A stretch of DNA of 64,000 nt, taken from assembly GCF_005239225.2 (NCBI RefSeq), contig NC_133284.1, positions 50,872,697-50,936,696 on the forward strand, written 5' to 3'. Under the pieces are notes generated by a model, which did no database searches, was not told the origin of the DNA, and worked only from the letters and a program-made list of their open reading frames with translations. This DNA is from Populus alba (Eukaryota; Streptophyta; Magnoliopsida; Malpighiales; Salicaceae). Below, one piece after another: positions 22,241 through 34,106 of this stretch. A program made the translations under genes and the position numbers. The stretch's first letter is position 1. Every line of letters starts with the position of its first letter.

Positions 22241-24266
22241 TGAAAATTATGAATAAGGATAAAAAAAAGACTTGCAAGGAACTCAACAAAGGATCAAAAC
22301 TTAGGCCACTAAAAATCTGCAATGACTATCTCCGCATCATACACTCAAGCAATAAGACTTGCCCACTAAATAGGGTGTTGTTTTGCTCTTGAGTTGTTGT
22401 GATTGCCCTCGCATATGCGATATGCCTAAAAGCGAGCCCAAAGTCCTAAAAAAAAGTCTTTTTTTTTTTTGTCGATCCTCTATTAAATTAAGGCAATCGG
22501 CATTGATGCTTTTTTTTTAAAAAAAAGAGAAAAGGAGGGATTGTCAACAAGCTTGTTGTTCAGTAACTCTCATGTGTGAAATCAAAGACCTGCACCGAGT
22601 TTTCATTGCTATCCTTTGTTTTATTTTTTATTGAAATATACTCTCCCTAGTTAATTTCCAGTTGGCACCGTTGGGATGAGTTTTGTTCCAAAATATATCA
22701 AATTAGTGTTTTTTTTTCATATTCTAATTACCGATGTAAAATATTAAAAAGATTATTTTAATATTTAAAAAAAAATAATAATTTTTAAAAAATATATTAC
22801 ATCACAATATTAATTACATATACTCTTGGATTCTCAATCTTCTTCTTTTATTGTCTCCTTAATTATTAGATTCACTTCTCGAACATGGCATAGGTGTTGT
22901 ACTTGACCTGACCATGGACTCAACTTGGTCTTTAAATAATATTATACAAGAAAAAAAACCGTTATTTTTTGTTTTTTTAACTGGATTGGGACGGGTTTTG
23001 TTCCAAAATATATCAAATTAGTGTTTTTTTTAGATTCTAATATACCGATGTAAAATATAGAAATTAACCAGGAAGAATCTATTTCCACTATACACCTTAA
23101 GAGTAAAATTTGTAAATTAGGTCCCTTTAACCTTATTCTGCCTTGTCTTTTAGCACCACACATTTCCTCTCTGATTGAGGCCATAAAATCATGTTATTGT
23201 TTCTCACTCTGTCCCCGCTTTTCAAAACACTCTCATGTTCTTATTTCAGCGGTCCTGACGAAAAAAAGAAAATAATGGTGAGAAGAGGTCGATTCACGAG
23301 GACAATAATGTTGTTTTCAAAACTTTGCATGTGATGTTAATAACAAAGATAGTAATGGTGATTTTCACGAGGAAAATAATAGTCAATTCCCTGTCATTTT
23401 CAGGAAAATAATAATATTTAAAAAAGTTAGCATGTGATATTAATAATAATAATAATAATAAAGGTTCTCTCGTACGCGTCTTTTTTTTTCATTTAAGAAA
23501 ATCAAATAATTTGAATGATTACTTAGATATTTCACAAGTATTTTTTTAAAAAAATATATTTATTTATTTACTTCAAATTAATATTTTTTTTATATTTTTT
23601 TATTATTTTGATTTTCTGGTATTAAAAATAAATTTTAAAAAATATGTATTATTTTATTGTATTAAAAAAAAACACTTTTGAAAACCAACTACTACCACAT
23701 AATTTTTTAAAATTTTTTTTAATTTTAACTTTGTCAAATATGGATGGTTGGTTCAGGTGAATTTCAACTTAAAAAAACAAAAAACAAATTATGAAGTTAG
23801 TTTACATATCCTTTGATATTAGAAGCTGTTGTCAAGGTGCTAGAAGGAGGGAAATCTACAACTAGCAACAATCAGAAGATATCACCAATCCATTACCGCT
23901 AAAATATTTTAAAAATTAACGTTAAGAAAATCTAGCCTCGTTCTATTACCGAAATATTTGTTTCAAATCACCATAATTTTATAAAAAATGCATCAAAATA
24001 AATTATAAAGTCCAATACTTAACATTTTTTTCATTGATATATGAAAAGATGCTATTTGTATTGTATAAAACAAATTAAAAATATAAATGAACTAATAAAT
24101 CAAAAGGAGTTGTTATCACTAATTTAATATTAAAGCATAAAGTTAATCTTTATAATAGAAATAAAATATAGATAAACATGCAGATATTTTACATTGATTG
24201 TTCTTTTTATTTTAATCATGTTTAGAACAAATCAAACTAATTTCTTTGAAATATCATGCATTACTG
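22241..24266 (-). repeat. Distal upstream flank of NLR A
   Basis: No gene is seen. Recognisable modules shared with the flank of B and with the gene-less remnants are the ttctgccttgtcttttagca block (23140), the tcacgaggacaataat block (about 23294) and ggaaatctacaac (23851). An (AAT)n run lies at 23443-23460. The segment 22670-22760 and 22980-23060 share a short local repeat (ccaaaatatatcaaattagt). Confidence 0.6.
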
Positions 24267-25154
24267 TAACAATCTCAAAAACATTCAATCAATATATATT
24301 TATTTAACTCCTACATAAGGGGTAAATGGAGCAATTTTTTTTTTCAATTCACCGAAATTTCGTACAAAATTTCAGCAGAGTCTCCCCTATACCGGGAGAT
24401 CCCAAGTTATCGATAATTTATCCTGCACACAATTATAATCACATCCATGATTGGTACATTCAATCATTTTATTCATTTGAGAATATATTTAGGACAATTC
24501 TTCATTCTCAATCTCCATCTCATATCACATGCATAAATTAGTAATTAAGAGGACCATCCAAGCACGTATAGATTAATACATTAATATTCCAAAAACAAAA
24601 TAATATAAGGAGCATACTATTCTATTCAGGTTACATGTTTGCTGCATAACAAAATTACATGAAAGATCCTTAAGTTCCTAACTTGTACAAAAGGGATAAG
24701 TAACCTAAATTCTACTCCTGACGTGAATGAGAGGGACCTGCTGTAGACGCTCGACATGCGTTTCCCTGTTGTTGTTGTACTCCTCCCGCAGTTCCTCCTG
24801 GAGGAAAATTTAGGTTTGATTTCTGATTTGATTAAAGTTTCATAACCCCTTTCTTCTCTACAAGCAGCCGGCCTCCCACCCCCTCTTCTCTTAGAAATTA
24901 TGTCACTTTTCTTCTTGCAAATCTCCTGTCCAAGTTTGTCTTCCCACGTAGAAAATTCTAAGGTTTGTGTTGGTATACAAATTTAGGTGTCTTCTCCTAG
25001 GCTTGGTGAAGGAAAATTTGAAAAATTCCCCTCCCCTTTTCTTTTTGTTCCTCCCCGGTCATGAATGAGAGAAGAGATGGGTATTTATAGTCCCATCTCT
25101 TCTTAATTCATTTTGGTCCCATCTTTCTCCCTTTTTTCTTATTTTAGCCCCTTC

Positions 25155-25200
<46 letters not shown>

Positions 25201-25266
25201 CAACACTTTTAAATTATTATAAACTCCCCCCCTTTTTTTTTGTATACTTATTTCTCAGGCTTCACA
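24267..25266 (-). mobile_element. Probable decayed solo LTR, minus strand
   Basis: Read on the minus strand, this opens with tgtgaagcctgagaaataag (at 25266) and has a TATA box (tataaata, 25082-25089) followed by a leader of cccatctcttctctc. A closing region near 24350-24420 contains the gagactctgctgaaatttt phrase seen in plant LTRs. I could not pair it with a second LTR or find a convincing target duplication, and the left boundary is a guess. A plant promoter fragment is the alternative. Confidence 0.35.
25156..25199. repeat. (AT)n microsatellite
   Basis: About 22 uninterrupted AT units lie inside the probable decayed LTR. Confidence 0.9.
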
Positions 25267-26962
25267 ACTAAAGTCATATAAAAAATCAATCATTATTTAA
25301 AAATAGAGCTAATTTAATAGAAATATCTACCATCAAACTTTTCTCATATAATGAAACTCGTTAATACCAAAATCAATGAGTTCGTTTCTGAAAAAATGCT
25401 CTTTCACCAACTTTATCTCTCTTTCACTATTTTCAAGTGACCTTTTTTTTTTAGAAGTTAAGAGACCTCCCAAATCAAGCCCTTACATGGATTAGGTTTC
25501 AAAAATTGATCTAGCCTTCTGACGCGACCTAGGTAAAATCTAGTTTGATATTAAAAAAATAAAATCAAATGAATGACTTTTTAAGTTTTTTTATACATTA
25601 AGATGATAATATTTTTATTGATTTGAATCAACTCAGATTAAATCATCAAATCCATAAATTAGATGATGGGCATGGATCAGTTCAATAACTTATTTTTTTG
25701 GATTTGTTTTTCTAACTATAAGATAATAAAAGCTGACATGCAAAGAACAGCTACCGAATATAGTAAAGAAAACCATAGTGGAGGTTTGCAACAACAAAAA
25801 AGTGCCCTCAAATGTTAAAATAAAATAAGAAAAAATCAAATGATATTTCATCAAACAACAAACAAAAATGTTTTATCAATCAAATAAACTTATATATATA
25901 TACACAAAAACACCATGAAGGGGTGTAAAGAAATAAAGCATGCTAAAATAATATGAAAAAAGGTTACAATTATTTTTTTAGTTTATTTTTTTATGATATT
26001 ATCAAAAATTAAAAAATAATTTAATTTAAAAAAACCTCATTTTTTTTTGTAAAAAATGATCTCAAGGTCAATGTAAAAGGTTAACCACCAATTGACAACT
26101 TGCTTGTGGATTAATGTGAAATTAGGAATAGATTTGTTGTGGATATTTTTATTTTGTTATTTATAGCACAAATTTAGAAAGGTTTTATTATTATTGTTGT
26201 TGTTGGTGTTGTTGTGAGTATTTCTTCTTAAAACTTTTATCCTATATTGTGATATTCATATCTCTTTTATAAACTCAGATTTAAAAATTAAGCTGTATTT
26301 AGTTAGTATTTTAAAACAAAATAAATAAATACAAGAGTGATGAAAATTTGTTTGATGGTGAGGATGAAAATAGCTACATAAAATAATTTTTTAAAAAAAT
26401 TTATAAATTAAAAAAAATATATAAAGACATATCTTTTATATTTTTTATTATCTTTATATTTTTTTATCTTAAAATAATAACCAAATAATATCTTAATCCT
26501 GAAGTTTAATACTCTCGCCCCTCCACATTGAGAATGAGGCTTGAACATATACTTATTGGAGGCACGAGAAATTCATTCCTCATTTTCTTTATATCAAGAC
26601 TTACAAATCATTATTAAAAAAATTGAAGAAGAAATTGTTTTTTTATCAGGTTCCATATATTTTTATAGGGAGAAAATTCATATTAATATATTTTAGATAT
26701 AAGTTAAATAAATCTAATTTTTAAAATTAATTTGGGGTAATCAATTTTTGGTTAAGGTTATTTTGATTTTGTAATTTATAGCCCGACATCTGCTAATGTG
26801 ATTGTGACCATATAATTAGCCCATTTTATTATGTAGGTGTGGGTGCTTTTTGTTTTTCAACTTTTATCCTATTTTATGTTGTAATAATCAAATGCTTTCA
26901 GAAAATCAGAAATTAAATGAAAAAAAATTAGGTTATATTTGGTTCATATTCAAGGGTGATGC

Positions 26963-26966
<4 letters not shown>
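25267..26966. repeat. AT-rich flank, partly shared with 11264-11840 and 30300-30840
   Basis: No gene is visible. The right part (26095-26960) matches 11264-11840, and 26160-26700 matches 30300-30840, including an interrupted (ATT/GTT)n run at 26186-26215. The left part (25480-26040) matches about 53300-53830 (acaaaaatgttttatcaatc, caccatgaa-gggtgtaaag). Confidence 0.55.
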
Positions 26967-27012
<46 letters not shown>

Positions 27013-27024
27013 ATATATATATAA
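26967..27024. repeat. (AT)n microsatellite next to a LINE end
   Basis: A TA-dinucleotide run with one interruption abuts the downstream (3') side of the minus-strand LINE fragment, where LINE tails often seed such simple repeats. Confidence 0.85.
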
Positions 27025-27039
27025 TACCTCTGCTAACTT

Positions 27040-27545
27040 TGGGAAAAACATCATTAGCATGCCAGCAGCCACGCATTATCAAAGCCTCCTCCTCATCATG
27101 CAAGACAAACACTGCTCCCCATAGCCTCTTGATTATTGTCAACTACTGCATCTATATGTGGTGGTGTAAACCGAGAAGCAGACCAGCTAGATAGAAAGTT
27201 CAGACCTGCTTGAACAGCTCTATAGGACGAGAAGGAATAATTGTTCCTTACCTGTTCGTTTCTCCTATTCCAAATACCCCAGATTGTGACTGCTATTTTT
27301 AACAACAAATTCTCATCAAGCAACTGGAAGTAGGAAAAAAACCATTGTGGAAAGCTGACATTGCTTGTCATCCGTGTTTGAATGCCTAACTCTTTCCAGC
27401 AGCTCTAAGCATAAGAACAATGGACGAGTACATTTTCACGAGACTCCCCAACAGCTCCACAATGAACACAACAATTATCAGATTCCACCCCTTTTTGCAT
27501 CAGACGAGCCTTTGTGAGATTACAAAAAAGAATTTCTTTAATCAA
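27040..27545 (-). pseudogene. LINE fragment: zinc-binding RT-associated domain and start of RNase H
   Basis: Minus-strand translation gives NLTKARLMQKGVESDNCCVHCG, then an ENVLVHCSYA stretch. That is the C-x2-C...H-C pattern of the zf-RVT domain found after the reverse transcriptase in plant LINEs. It continues WKELGI...WFFSYFQLLDENLL...IWGIWNRRNEQV, leading into an RNase-H-like region (AVVDNNQEA then GAVFVLHDEEEALIMRGC in a shifted frame). An in-frame TAG follows HCSYA, and the RNase H part is frameshifted, so it is dead. No reverse-transcriptase core is present. The first 40 bp (27507-27545) recur at 29748, showing that the LINE was in place before a local duplication. Confidence 0.8.
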
Positions 27546-29721
27546 GTTTCATGAACTACTCTACTCATTAGATACAAGTCGGTTTTACACAAGTATTATT
27601 GAAATGGGACATGAGAGCCCAGCAATCTCACTCATAAATAAAGAAAGGGGAATTCTTGTTATTATAAGAGGCCGTGAAGCTTTCATTATAATCTCACAAA
27701 ATTCTTATCCAATTTCTCAATCAATAAGGCATCGGGCATGTGAGTTGTATTATTCCGTTGATTGATAGCTTCTAAGATATATCTCCACAAGGATAAAGCC
27801 CTTGAATAATATTTTATGTAGTTCACCACTGTGCTAACTTTGTCCCTTACGAGGTTTATCCCCATGAGTAGGGGTGTTCAAAAAAACCGAATAACCGAGA
27901 AAACCGAGAAAACCGAAGAAAATTTAACCGAGAAAACCGAACCGAGGTGAAAAACCGATTAAACCGATTTGTAAAACCATAAAATCTTGCCGGTTCGGTT
28001 CGGTTTCGGTTTTAAAACTGAAACCGATAAACCGAACCGACCCAACCAAAAAAATAAAAGGAGTATAAATACTGCAATTAACCTAACCCTAACAAATTGC
28101 CCCGCCCTCCACTATCCATCTCAAAACTGATAACACAAAAAGCCGCCGCCCTCCACTTTCCATCTCAAAACTCAAAAGCTAAGTCATCCACCCACATCTC
28201 CATCTCTTTGGCTTCTCTTTTTATTTCTGTGCACCATCTTCATCTCTTCCGCGCAAGCTGAACAAAAACACACATCTCGATCTCCTTGGCTTCTCTTTTT
28301 ATTTCTGTGCATCATCTTCATCTCTTCTGCACAACCCATATCTCTTCTGCGCAAGCCAAACAAAAATCAACATCTCCATCTCTTTGGCTTCTCTTTATTT
28401 CTACGCAAGCTGTCATCAAGATCTGGTTCGTCTTCTTGTTAAATGGGTAAAGAAGAATAGAGATAGTCAAAGTGCTTTTGATATTTAGTGTTGTTTGCAT
28501 TGGCTGCTGAGCTAAAAAAAAGCTTTCATAGCAAAAATTAATATTAATTTTATATGTGCAACTTTGGATTGGTGGGTGAAAAGTGTGATTATAAGTTACA
28601 ATCGGTGCTCATGGGAGAAAGCTAGCCTCCACAATCTAGTTTGTCCTTTTCTTTTGTTTTGTAAATTTCTTTATCAACAAATATTCTTATTAATCGGGAT
28701 GCTAAAACTTTTGAGGCTTTGCTTTGCCATATTTGCAGGATTTGAACAAGATTCTGGCTAAACCGAACTGAAAAAAAAAACCCATATATGATAGGATTGG
28801 ATTTCTCGGTTTTATGGAAAAAAAAACCGAATTTCACCGAACCGAACTGGTCTGGTTTTGAACCGGTTTTTTGGTTCGGTTCGGTTTAAATTTTTCAAAA
28901 TTTAAGTTACTCGGTTCGGTTGGTTTTTGTAGTCTGAACCGAACCGAACCGAACCGTGAACAGCCCTACCCATGAGGCACTTGTTCCTCACTTTTTTGGG
29001 TAGAAGTTGCTTATTATGTTGTATTTAGCATGTTTTTTCAACAATAGTCCATATTTAATGGACTAATTGTTGTGTGTGATAAAATTAATCTAGTAAGTTC
29101 AGCTTTGGACAACCTAAATAAATAGAAACGTGATTTTTTTTTCATTGATGCCTTTGATTTATTATTTTATATAATCTTACTGGTATGGTAATATGACATG
29201 TCACTCATTCACATGTGTGTGTGTATATATATATTCATGCAGAGACCATATTATTGTACGATACGCATAATAACAAGTTAACCATATAAAGAATCCGTAA
29301 TAGAAATAGAACATCAAAATAAAGAGAATGAGAATCCATACATTAAACAATAAGCACACAAATGAGTAAACATTATGCTTTTGAAGGTTCAGACAATAAG
29401 CACATAAAAGAGTAAACATTTCTGGAAGTTCGCACAATAAATTACTAAACACATAACATTACATGACATTACTTTTATTTCTGGAAGTTCACACAACAAA
29501 CACATGAAATAAAACAAATTGTTCCAGCAAATGAAACAGCTGGAATTACTTCCCACCAATGTCGAGTTGATCATGAAATAGGTGACCAACCAACCTAATG
29601 CAAACATCAAGGACAAAGATTATCCAGGCATCTCGTATTTGTTGATTTAAAGAAGGATATAAAATAAATAGTTGCAGCCATTTTACCTAGAAGAATGAAT
29701 TAGTAGCATGTTTTTCAAAAC
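27546..29721 (-). repeat. Duplicated NLR 3' flank without a gene (unit 1), interrupted by a hAT element
   Basis: From attattccgttgattgatag (27751) to tagcatgtttttcaaa (29702-29717), this matches the 3' flank of NLR A. The match stops at the point corresponding to about 20 bp short of the NLR stop codon, and the sequence then jumps to LINE-flank material (29742 onward). It is thus an NLR 3' flank cut off at the gene boundary. Confidence 0.7.
27869..28968. mobile_element. Non-autonomous hAT element, 1100 bp, 8-bp target duplication
   Basis: Terminal inverted repeats are taggggtgttca on the left and tgaacagcccta on the right (one mismatch in 12). The element is flanked by a perfect 8-bp duplication, cccatgag (27861-27868 and 28969-28976). 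Subterminal regions are dense in aaccgaacc/ggttcggtt repeats, as is common near hAT ends. The paralogous flanks at 15262-15269 and 30126-30133 carry a single, uninterrupted cccatgag, giving two empty sites. No transposase is encoded. The centre (28194-28415) has three imperfect copies of a 79-98 bp unit (catctccatctctttggctt) resembling a 5' leader. Confidence 0.92.
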
Positions 29722-29741
29722 ATATATTTCAAAATAGACTC

Positions 29742-31446
29742 TTTTTGCATCAGACGAGCCTTTGTGAGATTACAAAAAAGAATTTCTTTAATCAAGTTTC
29801 ATGAACTACTCTACTCACACACATATATTTTATAACGAGAATCTCATTAGATACAAGTCTGGTAAATCTTAAACAAATAATAGTCGGTTTTACACAAGTA
29901 TTATTGAAATGGGACTTGAGAGCCCAGCAATCTCACTCATAAATAAAGGAAAGGGAATTCTTATTCTTATAAGAGGCCGTGAAGCTTTCATTTATAATCT
30001 CACAAAATTCTTATCCAATTTCTCAATCAATAAAGCATCGGGCATATGAGTTGTCTTATTCCGTTGACTGATAGCTTCTAAGATATATCTCCACTGTGCT
30101 AGCTTTGTCCCTTAGGAGGTTAATCCCCATGAGGCACTTGTTCCTCATTTTTTTTGGGTAGAAGTTGCTTATGATGTTGTATTTAGCATGTTTTTTCAAC
30201 AATAATCCAAATTTAATGGACTAATTAATTGTTGTGTGTGATAAAATTAATCTAGTAAGTTTAGCTTTAGACAGCCTAAATAAATAGAAAGGTGATTCAT
30301 TTAGCACAAATTTGAAAAAATTTTATTGTTATTATTATTATTGTTGTTGTTGTTATTATTATTATTTATGAGTGTTTCTTCTTAAAACTTTTATCCTATG
30401 TTGTGATATTTATATCTTTTTTATAAACTTAAATATAAAAATTAGGTTGTATTTAATTAGTGTTTTAGAAAAAAACAAATAAATACAGGAGTGATGAAAA
30501 TGTGTTTAGATGGTGAAGATAAAAATAGCTATATAAAATAATTTTTTTTTTTGGAATAATTTTTTTTTAAAGAATTTTTATATTTTAAAAATAGAAAAAT
30601 ATATAAAGACAAGTCTTTTATATTTTCATTATCTTTATATTTTTTATCTCAAAATAATAACCAAATAATATCTTAATCATGAAGTTTAATACTCTCGCCC
30701 CTCCACATGGAGAATGAGGCACGAGAAATTCATTTCTCATTTTTTTATATCAAGATTTACAAATCGTGATCAAAAAAATTGAAAAAATTGTATTTTTATC
30801 AGGTTACATATATTTTTATAGGGAGAAATTCACATGTGTATAATCTTACTGGTATGGTAATATGACATGTCACTCATTCACATGTATTTATATATATATA
30901 TTCATGTAGAAACCATATTATTGTACGATATGCACAATAACAAGTTAACAATATAAAGAATCTGTAATAGAAATAGAACATCAAAATGAGGAGAATAAGA
31001 ATCCACACATAAAATAAAATAATAAGCACACAAATGAGTAAACATTGTGCCTTTCGTTTTTGAAGGTTCGGACACTTGAAAAGAAACACAAATGGGCAAA
31101 CAAACAAAAGCCCTTTTTTTGGAGGTTCGCACAATAAATTACTAAACACATGACATTACCCTTATTTATGGAAGTTCACACAACAAACACATGAAATAAG
31201 ACAAATTGTTGTAGCTAATGAAACAGCTGGAATTACTTCCCACCAATGTCGAGTTGATCATGAAATAGGTAACCAACCAATCAACCTAATGCAAACATCA
31301 AGAACAAAGATCATCCAGGCATATCGTATTTGTATATGTTGATTTAATCCAACCATTTAAAGAAGAATATAAGATAAATAGTTGCAGCCATTTTACCTGC
31401 AAGAATAAATTACTAGCGTGTTTTTCAAATTCCAATGCCAAACTAA
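29742..31446 (-). repeat. NLR B 3' flank (unit 2 of the local duplication)
   Basis: The start (ctttttgcatcagacgagcc, 29743) repeats LINE-flank sequence from 27501, and the block from 30057 repeats the NLR 3' flank up to the stop of copy B. An extra segment at 30300-30840, matching 26160-26700, is present only here. The (AC)/(TA) run near 30885 and the three ORF-like minus frames match those in the other copies and are not genes. Confidence 0.7.
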
Positions 31447-31566
31447 TCATCTGACTCCATCCTCTTCCTCTTTTTCCTCTTCCCACCCATTATATGAGGT
31501 CCACGTTCTATAAGTGCTGGTTGGCACGGAGCAACCAGTGCTGGAACCCTCAGCTACTTGAGATAC
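31447..31566 (-). CDS. NLR B exon 4: short acidic C-terminal exon
   Basis: This exon has 39 codons plus a TGA stop, from VSQVAEGSSTGCSVPTS to EEEKEEEDGVR. Relative to copy A the end is extended by three residues, because nine bases (gagtcagat region) lie before the stop. The acceptor is ttttgcag. Confidence 0.72.
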   Translation of the reverse strand, partial: VSQVAEGSSTGCSVPTSTYRTWTSYNGWEEEKEEEDGVR

Positions 31567-31683
31567 CTGCAAAACCAATTCAAGCATGGCATACACATTC
31601 TAACTTGTAAGTCTTATTATTGAGGGAAACAAGAAATAAAAACACTGAAAGAGAGGCAAGAAATCATGTTAAATATACAACAC

Positions 31684-32415
31684 CTCTGATTGAGCACTCA
31701 TTGAACCATTTGATGTAGTAGCAAATGTTGTGGTCAGCTTTGGACATTGACGCACCTCCAACCACCACAAACGAGGGAATATGAAATCATAACATCCATG
31801 ACTGAAGTGGACAATACTTGGTAATTTTTCTAGAGCCAGCCACTGCAGATCGAGGAGCACCATCTCCTTCTCAACATTGACAGGTGAAGCATGATCACCC
31901 TGCCCAAATACTCCCAATAATTGAGAGGATTTTCTTACTTTAAGTTCTTGGAGCTTTTTGAGACCTGAAGCCATGGCTATCGGGAAGAGACTCTTCAACT
32001 TGTTGCACCCTGTGATCTCAAGTCGATACAATTTAGGGAAGCATGAAGATTGGAGATCACTCCCTGACAATATCTGATCATTTTCATCATCATTATCCTT
32101 AGCAATGATTTGCTCTAATTCATCACAATTTGATATCTCTAGAACTTTCAGTTGAAGTAGACTAGCAATCATGCTGTTTGTGAATACATGTGTCAGACTC
32201 TTACACTCGTTCACCTTCACAGTAGTCAAATTGCACGGCACGAGACCCTTCCATATACACCTCAAGTCAGGCAATAAGTTCAAGTGTAATGTTTCCAAAC
32301 TCACCAATGAAAGTTCATGCCGACCACTTATATTAGTTACCAAACTTCCAACCTGCATTAAGTCTTGTACTCCTTCCAAGTTTCCAATAGATATTTCTTT
32401 CAAATTCATAAATGC
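31684..32415 (-). CDS. NLR B exon 3: LRR cassette, second copy
   Basis: The exon is 732 bp, phase 0-0, 244 residues, from AFMNLKEISIGNLEGVQDL to SMSAQSE. It is open throughout, unlike exon 3 of copy A. It shares with exon 2 the LRCIWKGL, CNKLKSLFPIAMASGL and VFGQGDHASPVNVEKEMVL segments. The donor is gtgttg. Confidence 0.85.
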
Positions 32416-32522
32416 CTACATCAAAAGAAAAGGGTACCGATTTGTTAGATGTAATTCCTAGTAATTATTGTGCACTTTTAAAACTAAACGAGAGGCAAGA
32501 AATCATGTCAAATCAGGAGCAC

Positions 32523-33155
32523 CTTTGATTGAGCACTCATTGAGTCATTTGATGTAGTAGCAGATTCTATGGTCAGCTTTGGGCATCCATGCACCTTCAA
32601 CTTCTCCAAATGAGGGAACAAGAAATCATAACATCCGAGACTACAGCAAAAAATACTTGGTAATTGTATAAGCAACAACTCCTGCAGAACAGGGAGCACC
32701 ATCTCCTTCTCAACATTGACAGGTGAAGCATGATCACCCTGCCCAAATACTCCTAATAATTGAGAGGAGTCTCTTACTTCAAGTATTTGGAGCTTTTTGA
32801 GACCTGAAGCCATGGCTATTGGGAAGAGACTCTTCAACTTGTTGCATCTTGTGATCTGAAGTCGACACAAATTAGGAAAGCATGCAGATTGGAGATCACT
32901 TTCTGACAATATCTGATGCTTTTCATCATTATTATCCTTGGCAATAATTTGCTCCAATTCCTCACAATTTGATATCTCTAGAACTTTCAGTTGAACTAGA
33001 CTAGCAATCATGCTATGTGTGAATACACGTGTCAATCTCTTACAGCTATACACCATCAAAGAAGTCAAATGGCTCAGCATGAGACCCTTCCATATACACC
33101 TCAGGTCAGGCACAAGCACGGAGGATAAAATTAATGTTTCCAAACTTGTTAACCC
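32523..33155 (-). CDS. NLR B exon 2: LRR cassette, first copy
   Basis: The exon is 633 bp, phase 0-0, 211 residues, starting GLTSLETL after a gatgcag acceptor and ending SMSAQSK before gtgctc. Its length is identical to exon 2 of copy A and it is fully open. Intron 1 (33156-34106) is longer than in A by about 250 bp, with an insertion around 33690-33990 that includes two copies of a tggatggctaaaggattt phrase. Confidence 0.85.
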
Positions 33156-34106
33156 CTGCATCAAAAGGTACCAATTTGTTAGATATAATTCCTAGTAATT
33201 TTTGTGCACTTTGGAACTATTATATAATTTTGTTAAATAAATCAACCAATTATCAACAAGAAGATATAAATAGACGGGGCAAAGGGTCATGAGAATATAA
33301 AATCATATTTTTTTCATATTTATGATAATCTAAATATAAACTATTATTTTATATAAGTTAAATTAAAAGCAATCATGAACAAATTATAGTTATTAACTCA
33401 AAAAAATTAATTTTGTATATTCGATCTATAATAAAAAAATTATGACAGTCCAAAAATAAAAAAAATAAAATAAAATAATTTGAATTTTACATATTAGTAA
33501 AATGTTTTAATAAAAATGCTTGATTATTGATCATTTATATTATTGTTTTCATAAAAAAGTGAAAACAATTGTAAGAAAAAACAAGAAAAATATATATAGA
33601 AATTTGTTGCTTTCGAAGTTCTTTGAATGAGAAAATATTGTGTTTAAAAGGAAAGTTTCAATTTTTACTTTTTGAATCTAATTGTTTAGAAAATTGGATT
33701 AAAAAAAACCAATTTTTATTAATTTTTTGAAGCATCTGTCATAAGTTGCAGCACTGAAATAAAATGCTCACTATTCACTCCTTTTAAATACTTTCCATTA
33801 ATTGGCGGAAGAGCCTCAATTTCACTCCTTTTAAATTTAGTGGATGGCTAAAGGATTTTGTAGCATTTATCCATTACTTTAGTTTTAGAAATCTGATGGA
33901 AGAAATAAGAAATTACATTACAGTAATTGATGTCTAACTTCCTAAGACAATTTAAATCATCAATTAAATTCAGTGGATGGCTAAAGGATTTACTTTACTT
34001 TAGTCTCAGAAATCTGAAGGAAGAAATAAGAAATTATCACAATGTATTGAATTCGACAATTTAAATTTAAAAAGAAAAAATTAGGGGAGAAATATAAAGG
34101 ACGTTC

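Noticed and set aside
24326..24541. 71-residue plus-strand ORF
   Set aside because: It lies in the probable decayed LTR, opens with a Phe run and has no recognisable domain.
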